Source of the DNA: Pyramidobacter sp.
Lineage (GTDB): Bacteria; Synergistota; Synergistia; Synergistales; Dethiosulfovibrionaceae
Assembly: GCA_016286835.1 (NCBI GenBank)
Contig: JAEEUD010000121.1
Span: 1-6,068, forward strand
DNA length: 6,068 bases
Direction of reading: 5' to 3'
This document shows, one piece after another, positions 1-6,068 of the stretch. Numbering within the stretch: position 1 is the first letter of the stretch; each line of letters begins with the position of its first letter. The translations under genes were made by a program, and so were the position numbers. Under the pieces are notes generated by a model that was given only the letters and a program-made list of their open reading frames with translations, was not told the DNA's origin and did no database searches.

Positions 1-2642
1 TCCTTGGCTTTGGCCTTCACGTCTTCGACCTTCTCCTTGACGTTGGTGGAATTCAGCAGCTTGTTGTTCTCAGCTGCCGCGGCCTTGGCGTCGAAGTTCT
101 TGCCGCCGACCTTGAAGTTGCTCATCTTGGGATTGTCGACCGTGCCGCCGATGTGGAACGTCAGGCTGCGGTAGTCGTTCTTGCCGTAGGCCTGTTTGGC
201 GCCGCTGATCGCGCCCGCGGCCAGTCCGGCGATGCCGCCGATGCCGCCCGTGAGCAGCGTTGCCGCGCCGCCGGCCGTGACAGCGCCGGTGAGAGCCGAG
301 GCGGCCGTGTTGACGTACATGGCGTTGACCGAGCCGTCAACGTCCATGTTGAGCGCGCCGCTGTACGCGAACGTGCCCTTGGCCTTGATGTACTGGTAGA
401 TGGCGTCGTTTTTCTTCGCGTTGATGGCTGTGCCGTCCTTCAGCGTCAGCTTATCGATGGCGGTGTGGAACGGGATCTTGGCGTTCGCGTAGGCGATCGA
501 CTTCTGACCGCTCAGCTTGCCGACGATGTCAAGGATACTCTTGAACTTGCTGAAGCCGTACACCTGGCCGCCTGCCGACGACACGGTGCCGCTGCCGTCA
601 AGCGTGAAGGGGCTGAGCTTGCCGCTGGCGGAGTAGTCGCCCGTGAGCGTGCCGGTGAGACCGCCGCCGAGCGTGGGCATCATCTGATCGATGATCGTCT
701 TCAGCTGGCTGCCTTTGAGGGCGGCCTTGATGGCGTAGGTCATCTTGTTGATGTCCATCGTCACGTTGCCGCCGATCGTGCCGCCGGCGAACTTGCAGGC
801 GAAGTCGGGCAGCGAGGCGACCATCTTCGAGAGCTTGACGGAGGATTTGATCTGCTCGAATTTCAGGCCGGTGAGCGCGAAGACGGGGATCGAAAGCGAG
901 CCGTTGCCGGTGATGTCGGTGTCGGACACGGCGCCCTTGACCGCGCCGGAGAGTTTGCCGGAAGCGCCCAGCGAACCGGCGCCGAAGGTCTTCATGACGT
1001 TGCCGAGGTCGATGTTGGCAATGTTCAGGTCGTAGGTGCCGTTCAGGTTCTTGCCGAACTTGAGCACCGAGTTCATTTTGATCAGGCCGTTGGCGACCGC
1101 CGCGGACATTTCCTTAAAGGCCACGTTGCCCGTGCCCATCGTGATCGAACCGTTGACTTTGGTGATCGGCAGGTCCATGAAGACGAGCGAAGCGTCCTTG
1201 AACGTGAGCGTGTCGCCGGAGAACGTGACGGGCACGTTGATCTTGTCGATGTGCATGTCGTTCAGCGAGACGCGCGCCGAATCGACCTTGCCGCCGGCGG
1301 TGATGGCGCTGCCCTTGCCCTTGACGGTGAGGGCGGCGTTGACCTTGCCCTTGATGTTGGCGGGGGCGGCGGGGACGAACTTGGGCAGCATGGCGAGGTC
1401 GAAGTTCTTGACGCTGAACGCCACGTCGGCCGCCACTTCCTTGCCGCCGGCGTTGACCGTGCCCTTGAGCGTGGCGGGATTGCCGACGATGTTCGAGCCG
1501 CCGGACATCGTCACGAGGCCCTTGCTGTTGAAGTCAGCCTTCAGCAGTGTGTTCGTGATCGGCTGGCCGCCGACGGTGAGCTTGTCGGCTCTCACTTCGG
1601 CCTTGCCGGTGAGGCCGGTGACGGGGCCTTCGACGGAGACGTTCACGGCATCGACCTGTCCGCCGAGATCAGCGGGCAGAGAGGGCAGATTCTTGCGCAG
1701 AGCCGCGGCCGTGACGGCGCCGGCGGTCTTCATCGCCACCTTGACGGCGGGGACTTTGGCGCTCAGATCGGCGAAGACGGAACCGGCCGTGGGGATGCCG
1801 ATGGCATTGACCGACAGCGGGTTGAGGTTCACTTTCATGTTCTCAAGCGCCACGTTCGTTTTAGCCGAGACGGGGAAGCCCATCGCCGAGCCGTCGTCGA
1901 ACGTCACGTCTCCCTTGACGGTGGGATTGTCCAGCGCGCCTTGGGCGGTCAGGTTGGCCGTGAGCAGCCCGCGCGCGGCGAACTGGGCGATCTGCGGAAC
2001 GATGGCAGACAAATCGGCGATCTGCACTTTGCTGAGGGCGGCTTTCAGGTCAAGCGCCGGTGTGACAGCGCCCGTCACGTTGATCGTGCCGCCGGCCGTC
2101 TGCACGTCGCCCTTGCCGATGGTGAGGCCGGGCGCAAGCGACAGTTTGAAATCACCCTTGATGGGCAGGCCGTTGAGGGCGATGTCAAGCGCGGCTTCCG
2201 CGTCGCTGCCGTCAAGCGAGCCGCCGACTTTGTTGAGCACAAGCTCGTTGAGCGGGATCGCGTCGGGCAGCACGACTTTCTGGCCGGTGAAGATCTCCGC
2301 CAGCTTGAGCAGATTGGGGATCGTGCTCTTGATGTCGGTCAGTTCCACCCAGTCGAGCGCGATGTTGCCGCGAATGAGTTTGAGCAGCGCCGGATCGACG
2401 AAGACGCCGCCGGCTTTCAGCAGCGAAGCTCCGCCGTTCGGCTCGGTCAGTTCGATGTTGCTGAACGTGTAGCCCTTGACGGGGTTGCCCTTCGCGCCGC
2501 CGATGGACACGCCCAGGTTGTACGTGTCGGCTACGTACTGCGCGCCCTTGTTGGCGATCCATTCCGTGCCGATGTCAAGCGTGCACACGGCGGCCACGGC
2601 CAGACCGAGCACGACGACAAGCCCAAGGAAAAACTTTTTCAT
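1..2642 (-). CDS. AsmA/TamB-like envelope protein, 3' end beyond left edge
   Basis: The frame is open for 880 codons from ATG at 2642 to the left edge with no stop. Seen: residues 1-22 form a basic-then-hydrophobic signal anchor (MKKFFLGLVVVLGLAVAAV). A long stretch rich in Gly, Ala, Thr, Val and Lys follows, with alternating beta-type patterning and few aromatics. Five units with a G-x-[LV]-x-[AG] motif at residues 225, 328, 432, 562 and 664 recur about every 100-130 residues. A glycine-rich uncharged segment spans 784-816. An AsmA-like closing motif (FHIGGTVDNPK, 829-839) precedes a Lys/Ala-rich tail. Known: AsmA-family proteins are anchored in the inner membrane, extend a beta-sheet groove into the periplasm, and are implicated in outer-membrane homeostasis and phospholipid movement. 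Inferred: a similar role here. Family placement is fairly sure, the exact member (AsmA, YhdP-like, TamB-like) is not. A good ribosome site supports the start. Confidence 0.85.
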   Translation of the reverse strand, partial: MKKFFLGLVVVLGLAVAAVCTLDIGTEWIANKGAQYVADTYNLGVSIGGAKGNPVKGYTFSNIELTEPNGGASLLKAGGVFVDPALLKLIRGNIALDWVELTDIKSTIPNLLKLAEIFTGQKVVLPDAIPLNELVLNKVGGSLDGSDAEAALDIALNGLPIKGDFKLSLAPGLTIGKGDVQTAGGTINVTGAVTPALDLKAALSKVQIADLSAIVPQIAQFAARGLLTANLTAQGALDNPTVKGDVTFDDGSAMGFPVSAKTNVALENMKVNLNPLSVNAIGIPTAGSVFADLSAKVPAVKVAMKTAGAVTAAALRKNLPSLPADLGGQVDAVNVSVEGPVTGLTGKAEVRADKLTVGGQPITNTLLKADFNSKGLVTMSGGSNIVGNPATLKGTVNAGGKEVAADVAFSVKNFDLAMLPKFVPAAPANIKGKVNAALTVKGKGSAITAGGKVDSARVSLNDMHIDKINVPVTFSGDTLTFKDASLVFMDLPITKVNGSITMGTGNVAFKEMSAAVANGLIKMNSVLKFGKNLNGTYDLNIANIDLGNVMKTFGAGSLGASGKLSGAVKGAVSDTDITGNGSLSIPVFALTGLKFEQIKSSVKLSKMVASLPDFACKFAGGTIGGNVTMDINKMTYAIKAALKGSQLKTIIDQMMPTLGGGLTGTLTGDYSASGKLSPFTLDGSGTVSSAGGQVYGFSKFKSILDIVGKLSGQKSIAYANAKIPFHTAIDKLTLKDGTAINAKKNDAIYQYIKAKGTFAYSGALNMDVDGSVNAMYVNTAASALTGAVTAGGAATLLTGGIGGIAGLAAGAISGAKQAYGKNDYRSLTFHIGGTVDNPKMSNFKVGGKNFDAKAAAAENNKLLNSTNVKEKVEDVKAKAK

Positions 2643-2653
2643 CTGTGAGAAGA

Positions 2654-2659
2654 CCTCCT
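2654..2659 (-). promoter_or_regulatory. Ribosome binding site of the AsmA-like gene
   Basis: On the minus strand this reads AGGAGG, a full Shine-Dalgarno core, 11 bases upstream of the ATG at 2642. The spacing is slightly long but workable. It supports ATG 2642 as the start, which also places the signal anchor exactly at the N-terminus. Confidence 0.8.
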
Positions 2660-2673
2660 CATGAAATGATCCG

Positions 2674-2691
2674 GCGCCGAAAAAGCGGCGC
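2674..2691 (-). promoter_or_regulatory. GC hairpin in the AsmA-gene leader
   Basis: GCGCCG (2674-2679) pairs with CGGCGC (2686-2691) around a six-base loop, giving a perfect 6-bp GC stem. It lies 14 bases upstream of the AGGAGG site, inside the inferred 5' untranslated region of the minus-strand gene. On the plus strand it is followed by four T, so it has a weak terminator look in that direction, but no plus-strand gene enters it. In the minus-strand transcript it is also followed by a short run of mixed bases, not a U-tract. A role in mRNA stability or translation is possible but inferred. Confidence 0.45.
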
Positions 2692-2692
2692 T

Positions 2693-2712
2693 TTTGTAAA
2701 CGTGTTTGTAAA
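2693..2712. repeat. Two direct TTTGTAAA copies, 12 bp apart
   Basis: The octamer TTTGTAAA occurs at 2693-2700 and again at 2705-2712, so the copies start 12 bp apart, about one helical turn. They lie just downstream of the inferred transcription start of the AsmA-like gene and upstream of the GC hairpin. Spacing on one helical face is what a repressor site could look like, but the region is AT-rich and chance is a real alternative. Confidence 0.3.
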
Positions 2713-2722
2713 AACCTAATTT

Positions 2723-2752
2723 ATTATAGCACAGAGGAAGCGAGTTTTTAAA
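2723..2752 (-). promoter_or_regulatory. Extended -10 promoter for the AsmA-like gene
   Basis: Read on the minus strand, TGCTATAAT (2731 down to 2723) is a perfect sigma-70-type -10 hexamer with the TGn extension. A weak -35 candidate, TTTAAA, sits at 2752-2747 with an 18-bp spacer. A run of eight A on the minus strand (2771-2764) further upstream could act as an UP-like element. Transcription would start near 2716, giving a leader of about 74 bases that holds the direct repeat, the hairpin and the ribosome site. The start point is inferred. Confidence 0.65.
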
Positions 2753-2804
2753 GGCGAAAAGGATTTTTTTTCATGTGAAGAAAGACACGAGAACATGGGG
2801 CGTC

Positions 2805-2833
2805 TTCTCTTTTGCGGGGGAACATGATAAGAT
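2805..2833 (+). promoter_or_regulatory. Candidate promoter for the MATE gene
   Basis: TGATAAGAT (2825-2833) matches an extended -10 (TGn plus TAAGAT). The hexamer 17 bp upstream, TTCTCT at 2805-2810, is only a weak -35. A start near 2840 would leave a leader of about 25 bases before the ATG at 2866, enough for the ribosome site. TATTAT at 2841-2846 is a competing -10 but would place the start inside the Shine-Dalgarno, so I prefer the upstream one. Nothing else in 2760-2824 clearly resembles an operator. Confidence 0.35.
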
Positions 2834-2850
2834 AAACGAATATTATTCGA

Positions 2851-2857
2851 GAGGTGA
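2851..2857 (+). promoter_or_regulatory. Ribosome binding site of the MATE gene
   Basis: GAGGTGA is a strong Shine-Dalgarno match, eight bases before ATG 2866. An in-frame GTG at 2854 lies inside this site, so it is very unlikely to be the real start. This decides the start in favour of the ATG four codons further on. Confidence 0.8.
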
Positions 2858-2865
2858 AATCTAAA

Positions 2866-4230
2866 ATGGAGAATCGCCGCGAAATGCTGGCGCGCTCGCC
2901 GCTGCTGCCGCTGCTCATAAAACTTTCCGTGCCCGCCATGCTGGGCATGTTCGTGATGGCCTCGTACAATGTCGTGGATGCGATCTTCATCGGCTGGGGC
3001 GTGGGACCGCTCGGCATTGCGGCCACGTCGGTGGCGTTCCCCATGCAGCTGTTCGTCGGGGCCCTGTCGATGTGGATCGCCATGGGCACGGCTTCGCTTT
3101 CGTCGCGCAAACTGGGGGCCGGGCTGGATGAAGTTGCCGAGCGGGCGCTGGCCAACGGCTTTCTGATGTCGAGCGTCCTCGGTTTCACGACGATGACGCT
3201 GGGGCTGATCTTCGTGGACGATCTGATCGGCCTGATGGGTACGGCCGAGCCGGTCGCCAGCTACGCAAAGGAGTACCTTCGCATCGTTTTCCTCGGCAAT
3301 CCGCTGATCATCGTGGGGATGCTGTTCAACAACACGATCCGTTCCGAGGGCAACACGCGGTACGCGATGTACTCGATGGTGCTGCCGGCGATACTGAACG
3401 TGTTTCTCGACCCGCTGTTCATCTTCGGCTTTAAAATGGGTATGGCCGGTGCTGCCTGGGCGACGGTGACGGGGCAGCTGGTGACGCTGCTGTGGGTGCT
3501 GCGCTATTACCTGACGGGGAAACGCAGTCTGATCGAACTGAAATTTTCCAAGATGCCCCTGCGGTGGGAGATCGACCGCGAGATCTTGTCCGTCGGCGCG
3601 TCGGAGTTCGCGCGTCAGGGCGCGCTCACCGTCGCCAATTCGATCCTCATGAACCAGATCTCGCGTTACGGCTCGCCGCAGCACATCGCCGCGTTTTCGA
3701 TCATGATGAAGGTGTCGTCGCTGGCGGTGATGCCGATCTTCGGACTGGGGCAGGGGATGCAGCCGATCGTCGGCTACTGCTGGGGCGCCGGCTTGTATCA
3801 GCGGGCCCGCAAGACGATCGAGCTGGCTCTCGTGGCGGCGTTTGCGATCACAGCGACAGCAGAAGTGTTCCTGCTTGCGTTTCCGCAGGTGTTCGCACGT
3901 GCGTTCACCGACGACGCCGAAGTGATCCGCCTTACCGTCTGGGGCGTGCGCATTTTGCAGAGCACGTTTGCCATCGTCGGCTTCCAGGTGATCGGCACGG
4001 TCGTCTTTCAGGCGCTTGGTTTTGCCGGTCCGGCGTTGTTCCTGTCGATGTCGCGCCAGGTCATCTTCTTTATCCCGGCGCTTTTGGTGCTGCCGCGCTT
4101 TTTCGGCGTGGCGGGGGTGTTCGCCTCGTATCCCGTGGCAGACGTTGCCGCCTGCTGCGTGACGCTCGGTTTTCTGCTGTTCTATCGCAAGCGCTTCCGC
4201 GCGCTGGAGCAAAACTCGCCAGCCGCTTAA
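2866..4230 (+). CDS. MATE-family multidrug/cation antiporter
   Basis: This 454-residue inner-membrane protein would export drugs or other cationic compounds in exchange for H+ or Na+. Length and about twelve predicted membrane helices in two similar halves fit MATE transporters of the DinF/MepA-like group. Helix 1 carries the family pattern with P23 and YNVVDAIFIG around D38. The IRSEGN loop (158-163) is followed by N178 and D182 in ILNVFLDPLF. The spacing of D38, N178 and D182 resembles the cation-binding Asp and Asn residues of the archaeal MATE PfMATE (D41, N180, D184). The second half holds the GQGMQPIVGY motif (295-304) and ends in a short basic, polar tail. ATG 2866 is chosen from its ribosome site. 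The gene stands alone, divergent from the AsmA-like gene and ending in a strong terminator. Substrate cannot be told from sequence. Confidence 0.93.
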   Translation: MENRREMLARSPLLPLLIKLSVPAMLGMFVMASYNVVDAIFIGWGVGPLGIAATSVAFPMQLFVGALSMWIAMGTASLSSRKLGAGLDEVAERALANGFLMSSVLGFTTMTLGLIFVDDLIGLMGTAEPVASYAKEYLRIVFLGNPLIIVGMLFNNTIRSEGNTRYAMYSMVLPAILNVFLDPLFIFGFKMGMAGAAWATVTGQLVTLLWVLRYYLTGKRSLIELKFSKMPLRWEIDREILSVGASEFARQGALTVANSILMNQISRYGSPQHIAAFSIMMKVSSLAVMPIFGLGQGMQPIVGYCWGAGLYQRARKTIELALVAAFAITATAEVFLLAFPQVFARAFTDDAEVIRLTVWGVRILQSTFAIVGFQVIGTVVFQALGFAGPALFLSMSRQVIFFIPALLVLPRFFGVAGVFASYPVADVAACCVTLGFLLFYRKRFRALEQNSPAA

Positions 4231-4240
4231 AATGCACTAC

Positions 4241-4289
4241 AAAAGAGGGTGCCGCACGAACGAAAACTCGTGCGGCACCCTCTTTTTTT
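4241..4289. terminator. Bidirectional intrinsic terminator between convergent genes
   Basis: A perfect 15-bp stem, GAGGGTGCCGCACGA (4245-4259) with its complement at 4268-4282, encloses an eight-base loop. It is flanked by four A on the left (4241-4244) and seven T on the right (4283-4289). Plus-strand transcripts from the MATE gene (stop at 4230) meet the hairpin followed by a U-run. Minus-strand transcripts from the ATPase (stop at 4341) meet the same hairpin followed by UUUU and then GUAG. The plus-strand direction should be the stronger of the two. Confidence 0.93.
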
Positions 4290-4340
4290 CGGATCATCTC
4301 AGCGGCTGCCGTGTTGAAGGCAGACCGTGAGCGACTTGTA

Positions 4341-5639
4341 CTAGGCGAGTTCCAGCGTGCCGCAGGCGATGCGGTCGCCGCTGGCACGGTCGAAGAGCAT
4401 GATGTTATTGCCGGCGAAGCTGACGTCGACCTTGGCACCGATGCTGAACTGGCCGGCGCCGAAGACGACGCCCGTCAGCAGCCAGTCGTCCACGCGGATC
4501 TTCAGCGTCGACTCCATACCGGTGGGCATGACGCCGTAGATCTCGCCCGCGAGACCGTTGCAGGAGGCGATGTTCACGAACTCGGGACGGATGCCGAGGA
4601 TGAAGTCGGCGTTTGTCAGTTCGGCCATGGGAGTCGTGTCGAACTCTTCGTCGTTTGCCTTCGAGATGTGGCAGCTGAAACGTTCGTCTTTGTTGCCCTT
4701 TTCGACGTAGCCAGGCAGGATGCGGGCGGCGTTTTTCGCTTCCGCCTTCGCGGCGAGCGCGGCGTCGCGGTTCGCGAACCAGTGTTCCATGTTCACCGGA
4801 TCCGAGGGCTTGAAGACGAGCTTGCGGCCGTTGAACACGACCAGCTCGATCGCGCCGTCGGCTCTCTGCGCGCCCTTGGCGAGCACGAAGTTGATCGACG
4901 GGCTGCCCACGAAGTCGGCCGTGAAGACGTTGGCCGGCTTGTTGTACACGTCAAGCGGCGGGCTGTACTGCTGGAGGACGCCGTTGTTGATCAGGCAGAT
5001 ACGCGTTGCCAGCGTCATGGCTTCCATCTGGTCGTGCGTAACGTAGACGAACGTCGAACCCGTTTCGACATGAAGGCGCTGAAGTTCGTAACGCATCTCC
5101 AGGCGCAGTTTCGCGTCAAGGTTGCTCAGCGGTTCGTCCATGAAGATGACCTTGGGGCCGGGAGCGAGCGTGCGGGCGATGGCCGCGCGCTGCTGCTGGC
5201 CGCCGGACAGCTCGGCCGGATAGCGGTCGAAGAACGGTGCGATCTTGACAGGGCGGGCCGCCTCGCGGACGCGCTCGTCGATCTCCTGCTTCGTCAGCTT
5301 GCGCGGCTCGGTGATGTTCTTCAGGCCGAAGGCGATGTTCTCGTACACGGTCATGTTCGGCCACAGCGCGTAGTTCTGGAACAGGAAGCCCACGTGGCGC
5401 TGGCTTGCCGGCACGTTGATGCCCTTGGCGCTGTCAAACACCACCTGGTCGCCGATGGTGATGCGTCCGGACGTGGGGGTCTCGAGCCCGGCGATCATAC
5501 GCAGCGTCGTCGTCTTGCCGCAGCCTGACGGACCGAGCAGCGTGACGAACGCGTTGTCCTCGATCACAAGGCTAAGGTCTTCGACAGAATAGAAATTGCC
5601 CCAGCGCTTTGTAACATGTTCAAGTGTAATCTTAGGCAT
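4341..5639 (-). CDS. ABC importer ATP-binding protein, MalK/FbpC type
   Basis: This 432-residue cytoplasmic ATPase would power solute uptake with the adjoining permease. All nucleotide-site motifs are present: W13 as a MalK-like A-loop aromatic, Walker A GPSGCGKT (36-43), Q-loop Q88, signature LSGGQ (144-148), Walker B VIFMDE (164-169), D-loop SNLD (172-175) and switch H202. The GSPSINF boundary (245-251) and FILGIRPEFVNI (346-357) mark the OB-fold/TOBE-type regulatory region usual in MalK, UgpC and PotA relatives. The protein is longer than E. coli MalK (371 residues). The extra length lies mainly between residues 277 and 343, a charged Ala/Lys/Glu-rich stretch. It follows the permease by six bases and is probably the last gene of the operon. 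ATPase function is nearly certain, and the substrate is not. The permease hints at ferric iron or a similar anion or cofactor, while the ATPase itself looks sugar-importer-like. Confidence 0.93.
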   Translation of the reverse strand: MPKITLEHVTKRWGNFYSVEDLSLVIEDNAFVTLLGPSGCGKTTTLRMIAGLETPTSGRITIGDQVVFDSAKGINVPASQRHVGFLFQNYALWPNMTVYENIAFGLKNITEPRKLTKQEIDERVREAARPVKIAPFFDRYPAELSGGQQQRAAIARTLAPGPKVIFMDEPLSNLDAKLRLEMRYELQRLHVETGSTFVYVTHDQMEAMTLATRICLINNGVLQQYSPPLDVYNKPANVFTADFVGSPSINFVLAKGAQRADGAIELVVFNGRKLVFKPSDPVNMEHWFANRDAALAAKAEAKNAARILPGYVEKGNKDERFSCHISKANDEEFDTTPMAELTNADFILGIRPEFVNIASCNGLAGEIYGVMPTGMESTLKIRVDDWLLTGVVFGAGQFSIGAKVDVSFAGNNIMLFDRASGDRIACGTLELA

Positions 5640-5645
5640 GACTGA

Positions 5646-6068
5646 TTAACCTCCAATTCCCTTGTCGAGGCTTGCGCCCGTCACCTTGTTCACGAGCCAG
5701 TTGCACACGAGCAGCGTCACGATGAGGATCAGGTTGATGCCGCTTGAGAACGCGGACAGGCCCATTTCGTCGAAGTAGTCGAGCGTTGTCGAGAGGACGA
5801 ATCCCTGCACGGACAGAAGCATGAACAGCGACAGTTCGCGAAGGCACGTCATGAACGGCAGCATGTAGCCAGAAATGATGCTCGATTTCTGGATCGGGAT
5901 GATAATGCGGCACATGCGCTTGATCCACGGGATGTTCAGGATCATCGCGCTCTCTTCAAGCTCGCCGGAGATCTGGAGCATCGAGTTCAGCGAGCTGCGG
6001 CTGGCGAACGGGATGTACTTGATCGTACCGACGATGATCAGCAGCGTGTAGGTGTTGAATAGGTTGAT
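5646..6068 (-). CDS. ABC importer permease, FbpB-like, C-terminal part
   Basis: The frame is open from the right edge to TAA at 5648-5646, giving the last 140 residues; the start lies outside the window. An ATG at 5981 is internal, because the family pattern continues upstream of it (TIKYIPFASRSS). Seen: an EAA-type coupling loop, ELEESAMILN followed by IIIPI at visible residues 36-59, which contacts the ATPase. Around it are hydrophobic helices at roughly 5-22, 64-86 and 108-130, and a short tail. The sequence IPFASRSS..QI..ELEESA followed by LRELSLFMLLS resembles C-terminal halves of ferric-iron permeases (FbpB/SfuB) and of related thiamine or phosphonate permeases. FbpB proteins usually hold two fused permease halves, so the full gene may be about 500 codons or more. 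The usual glycine of the EAA loop is Asn here (visible residue 45). Substrate is inferred and uncertain. Confidence 0.88.
   Translation of the reverse strand: MNLFNTYTLLIIVGTIKYIPFASRSSLNSMLQISGELEESAMILNIPWIKRMCRIIIPIQKSSIISGYMLPFMTCLRELSLFMLLSVQGFVLSTTLDYFDEMGLSAFSSGINLILIVTLLVCNWLVNKVTGASLDKGIGG
5649..5654 (-). promoter_or_regulatory. Ribosome binding site of the ABC ATPase
   Basis: On the minus strand this reads GGAGGT, nine bases before the ATG at 5639. It lies inside the last codons of the permease and abuts its TAA stop (5648-5646), with only six bases between the stop and the next start. Translation of the two genes is therefore likely coupled, which fits a need for matched amounts of permease and ATPase. 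Confidence 0.85.

Noticed and set aside
2583..2585. Cys20 of the AsmA-like protein as a lipoprotein attachment site
   Set aside because: The preceding residues are Ala-Ala-Val; a lipobox needs Gly, Ala or Ser directly before the Cys, so a plain signal anchor is more likely.
153..2648. An 831-codon plus-strand open frame
   Set aside because: It lies antisense to the AsmA-like gene in a GC-rich region. Its protein is rich in Arg, Asp, Gly, Val and His with no fold-like pattern, as expected of a shadow frame, while the minus strand has a signal anchor, a ribosome site and family motifs.
2772..2797. CATGT/ACATG inverted pair in the divergent control region
   Set aside because: Only 5 bp pair across a 16-base gap, which is expected by chance in a region of this size.
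2854..2856. GTG as start of the MATE gene
   Set aside because: The GTG is part of the Shine-Dalgarno GAGGTGA that serves the ATG at 2866, and has no good ribosome site of its own.
2716..4212. A 498-codon minus-strand open frame opposite the MATE gene
   Set aside because: Its product is full of His, Arg, Gln and Asp with no hydrophobic core, and the plus strand encodes a clear twelve-helix transporter.
4306..4323. Small hairpin CTGCC/GGCAG after the ATPase stop
   Set aside because: The stem is only 5 bp with an eight-base loop and no T-run, and the strong terminator lies just beyond it.
3492..5528. A 678-codon plus-strand open frame
   Set aside because: It overlaps the end of the MATE gene, crosses the terminator hairpin and runs antisense through the ATPase. 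It shows no domain and reads as shadow sequence in both parts.

Overview
The window is about 60% GC by eye, with dense genes, strong Shine-Dalgarno sites and short AT-rich control regions. An AsmA-type envelope protein points to a bacterium with an outer membrane. The overall character (GC-rich, small intergenic gaps, AsmA, MATE and ferric-type ABC genes) would fit an anaerobe such as a member of the Synergistota, but this taxonomic guess is weak and no marker gene is present.

Layout. (1) Positions 1-2642, minus strand: a large AsmA/TamB-like protein, open at its 3' end (880 codons visible). It is the largest gene here, and a simple ORF scan can miss it because it runs off the edge. A long open frame lies antisense to it. 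(2) Positions 2643-2865: a 223-bp divergent control region. It holds an extended -10 promoter, a GC hairpin and a spaced direct repeat for the AsmA gene, and a weaker promoter plus a good ribosome site for the gene on the other side. (3) Positions 2866-4230, plus strand: a complete MATE-family multidrug/cation antiporter. (4) Positions 4231-4340: a convergent intergenic gap with one strong, symmetric hairpin terminator that can serve both strands. (5) Positions 4341-5639, minus strand: a complete ABC importer ATPase with an enlarged C-terminal regulatory region. (6) Positions 5646-6068, minus strand: the C-terminal 140 residues of an ABC permease of the ferric-iron (FbpB-like) type, whose 5' end lies beyond the right edge.

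How the parts relate. The permease and ATPase are six bases apart, with the ATPase ribosome site overlapping the permease stop codon, so they form the end of one importer operon, probably preceded outside the window by a binding-protein gene. The MATE gene appears monocistronic, and the AsmA gene is transcribed divergently from it. Nothing ties the three units into one pathway beyond all acting at the cell envelope.

I saw no tRNA, rRNA, CRISPR array, insertion sequence or phage gene, and no clear novel system. The points most worth a second look are the roughly 100-residue internal periodicity and glycine zipper of the AsmA-like protein, the enlarged C-terminal region of the ATPase, and the missing EAA-loop glycine in the permease.
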